DNA of 64,000 nucleotides from Clostridiaceae bacterium (GTDB taxonomy: Bacteria > Bacillota > Clostridia > Lachnospirales > Lachnospiraceae). The DNA lies in contig CABIXM010000006.1 of assembly GCA_902362725.1 (NCBI GenBank), positions 124,001 through 188,000 of the forward strand, in the 5' to 3' direction. A program made the translations under genes and the position numbers. Shown here piece after piece: positions 62,134 to 64,000 of this stretch. Position 1 is the first letter of the stretch. Every line of letters starts with the position of its first letter. The notes beneath the pieces were generated by a model. It was not told the DNA's origin, searched no databases, and saw only the letters and a list, made by a program, of their open reading frames with translations.

Positions 62134-62147
62134 GGCGGGATTTCATC

Positions 62148-63049
62148 CTACGATTTTTTCACCATGCAGCGCTTTTTAAAGAATGAAATACCATAACACA
62201 AAATCTCATCATAATCCTCTTCGAATTCTTTCGCGTACATTCTTGTATTAATCTGTCACAAGGCAGCGTCACATTCGCTTTCCAGCTTTTCCAGATTCTT
62301 TACGTATTTTGCCTCAAAAACTGCAAGTCGGCCGTGAAGCGGATCATAAACAATGACGTCGCTGCGCCCTTCTCCATGCTCTTTATTGGAATCTACCATA
62401 TAACCTGCGCCCGTAAAAATACCTGCAAGGAATGCATCAGGCTCTTCATAACATTCAGCATTTCTTTATAATAATAGCCGTTGCTGTTTGCCTTTGCCAC
62501 CGGGACATCATATTCATCCACGAAAAGAATCACTTTTTTCTGATAATATCTGTTCATCAATTGTGACAGAAGCTGAATCGAACGCGACACCTCTGTTTTT
62601 TCCGCCCGACGCTCCAGGATTCTCTTGAAAGTAGCTTTATCCAGCTCACTCAAAACAGGGCTTTTTAAAAGGTACGCATGTTCCTGATAAAGACAGCTGA
62701 TTTCATATACAAGCTGCTGATATGCGTCAGCAAAGCAAAGACCGTCCACATTTTTTAACGACAAAAAAATCACCGGCCACTGATTCATCCATTCCCGGCA
62801 AAGAAGCGGATTTGTTTCTATTTCAAGACCTTCAAATAACGTTCTACTGTCCTTACGGATATCAAAAAAAGACTCCAGCATACTCATGCCCAGCGTCTTT
62901 CCAAATCGCCGTGGACGCGTAATCAGGGTTACCTCTGCTTTTGCCCTGAGAAGCTCGGCAATCAGTCCTGTTTTATCCACATAGTAAAATTCTTCGCTAC
63001 GGATTTTTCCAAAATCCGAAATTCTTACCGGAATATTCAAGCTTTCCAT
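62148..63049 (-). pseudogene. AAA-ATPase-like / PD-(D/E)XK nuclease-like family protein, decayed
   Basis: The ATG at 63049 opens MESLNIPVRISDFGKIR, then YYVDKTGLIAELL and ITRPRRFGKTLGMSML, the AAA-ATPase-like (PF09820-type) P-loop with the R-R-F-G-K-T motif. This frame ends at TAG 62393 after about 218 residues. A different frame resumes in PDAFLAGIFTGAGYMVDSN and EGRSDVIVYDP, then FEAKYVKNLEKLE, the family's C-terminal PD-(D/E)XK domain. That frame is cut by TGA before QINTRMYAKEF and continues to TAG at 62150. About 150 central residues seem deleted at a frameshifting junction. The N-terminal gene fragment could still be expressed; the whole is nonfunctional. Confidence 0.85.
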
Positions 63050-63285
63050 TCTTGCCGGCCTTTCCCATTAAATTACTTCCAAATACAACTCGGCCAGAGT
63101 CAAAAGGTATTGACCCTGACCGATATGATCATTTTAGCATTATGAGGGTGGAATGGCAACGTCTATTTTATCTCGTATATATCATTTTCTGCCCTTTTTA
63201 GACGTATTTATTCAATTGAGTGTCACTTCTCGCTGGAAGTTAAGAGTATAATTGGAAGTTAACATATATTAAATATCATCACCCA

Positions 63286-63314
63286 TTGTGCTTACATCAA
63301 AGTAATGGTAAAAT
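63286..63314 (+). promoter_or_regulatory. Promoter of acyltransferase gene
   Basis: TTGTGC (63286-63291), a 17-bp spacer and TAAAAT (63309-63314). The 63050-63404 gap is AT-rich and otherwise holds only the direct repeat GGAAGTTAA at 63235-63243 and 63254-63262. Confidence 0.4.
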
Positions 63315-63404
63315 ATAAGAAATTCATTTTGGGAATTGCGCTTGGAATATCTTCGAAGATCAGGTTGAAATAAAGAGGAAAGACCTATTATGGGGGGAAC
63401 AAAT

Positions 63405-64000
63405 ATGAAGCAACGACTAACGTATATAGATATTGCCAGAGCAATAGGGATTCTTTTTGTTGTGCTTGGACATATAAATCAATTTTATAGAGATTCTCAA
63501 GGAATAGAGTGCTCTCAAATATTAATCTTTATTTATACGTTTCATATGCCACTGTTTTTTATTCTTTCAGGAATATTATTTTCAGAAAAAACATTTCGTA
63601 ATCTTTCGTTTTTTGATTTTTTGATTAAAAAGGTGAAGGGATTGGTCGTCCCATATTTGTTTCTGGATATTACAGCAGGTTTATATGGGACGGTTGTTTC
63701 TTCGGAAATACAGATTTCTTCTATTCTGGAAGTCGTGAAAAATACGTTAACGATTCATTGTAATGTTGGAGCAAACTGGTTTATATCGGCACTATTTATA
63801 GGAGAAATATTTTTATACTTTTTCTTAAAATATTATCGAAGTATATATAAGTATTTTGTATGGATTCCATTTCTTATTATACCTCGGTATTATCCATTTT
63901 CAACACACTGGATAAATGTTTTTGTGCGTGGTGTGATTGCATTTACTTTTATGCTAGTGGGGTATTACTTAAAAGATTACTATAAAAATGATGTAAATAA
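63405..64000 (+). CDS. Acyltransferase family 3 membrane protein (partial, 3' end outside window)
   Basis: 198 complete codons to the edge, start ATG 63405 with GGGGGAA upstream. MKQRLTYIDIARAIGILFVVLGH, then FHMPLFFILSGILF, is the typical acyltransferase-3 N-terminus (OafA/fucose O-acetylase-like), and further helices follow. It would O-acetylate sugars of the surface polymer. Codon use and base composition are markedly AT-rich, unlike the first 50 kb. It runs opposite to the polysaccharide operon. Confidence 0.85.
   Translation, partial: MKQRLTYIDIARAIGILFVVLGHINQFYRDSQGIECSQILIFIYTFHMPLFFILSGILFSEKTFRNLSFFDFLIKKVKGLVVPYLFLDITAGLYGTVVSSEIQISSILEVVKNTLTIHCNVGANWFISALFIGEIFLYFFLKYYRSIYKYFVWIPFLIIPRYYPFSTHWINVFVRGVIAFTFMLVGYYLKDYYKNDVN

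Noticed and set aside
1..64000. CRISPR array, rRNA operon, insertion sequence or prophage genes
   Set aside because: No regularly spaced direct repeats, ribosomal RNA sequence, transposase or integrase was found on reading the window.

Overview
The window comes from the chromosome of a low-GC-phylum (Firmicutes) gut-type bacterium, most likely a Lachnospiraceae relative. The evidence is a PolC-type replicative polymerase, a Spo0A C-terminal domain protein, a DUF4250 small protein, a Bacillus-type LexA box, a Bacillus-type ThyA, RqcH/NFACT, and strong AGGAGG ribosome-binding sites throughout. Base composition is moderately GC-rich over the first ~52 kb and visibly AT-richer from ~52 kb to the right edge.

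Region by region. 1-7.9 kb is a surface-polysaccharide locus: a leftward run of four membrane proteins (Wzy/O-antigen-ligase-like, two GT39/GT-C-like transferases, a YfhO/PTPS-related-like protein cut by the window edge), divergent from a rightward polyprenyl glycosylphosphotransferase. 7.9-12.7 kb holds a divergent carbamate kinase, a small Cys-rich protein, LexA-box dinB, coaX and an AI-2E-family permease. 12.7-18.1 kb is a mec-like resistance/sensing module: a BlaI/MecI-type repressor, a BlaR1-type M56 metallopeptidase whose extracellular part carries Asp-box (BNR) repeats in place of a penicillin-binding sensor, a small membrane protein, and a MecA-like lipoprotein class B PBP. 18.4-28.1 kb holds housekeeping genes: an FMN alpha-hydroxy-acid oxidase, cyclophilin, a polysaccharide deacetylase, DUF4250, nagB, the yicC-gmk-rpoZ operon, rqcH, a zinc-dependent phospholipase C-like protein and a TetR regulator.

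28.1-38.5 kb carries a large nested inverted repeat, then ftsW-ispG-polC, ilvE, folA, thyA and tRNA-Gly(GCC). 38.7-47.0 kb has an amidohydrolase, a second hairpin repeat that shares a core with the first, an ABC exporter/adhesion-like operon ending in a cell-wall amidase, glyA, and a stand-alone Spo0A effector-domain gene preceded by 10-bp-phased 0A-like boxes. 47.0-62.1 kb is one tightly packed leftward capsule/exopolysaccharide operon of fifteen genes: UDP-glucose dehydrogenase, several glycosyltransferases including a GT10 fucosyltransferase-like enzyme, a WecG/TagA-type enzyme, a Wzx flippase and a duplicated two-gene membrane module. The window ends with a decayed AAA-ATPase-like pseudogene and the start of an AT-rich acyltransferase.

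Themes worth attention are the mec-like module with its unusual sensor, three divergent gene pairs whose promoters share or overlap a -35 element, the hairpin repeat family, the phased 0A-like boxes before the receiver-less Spo0A homologue, and a coaX terminator embedded in the dinB coding sequence. Promoters were called by eye as two hexamers about 17 bp apart and remain predictions.
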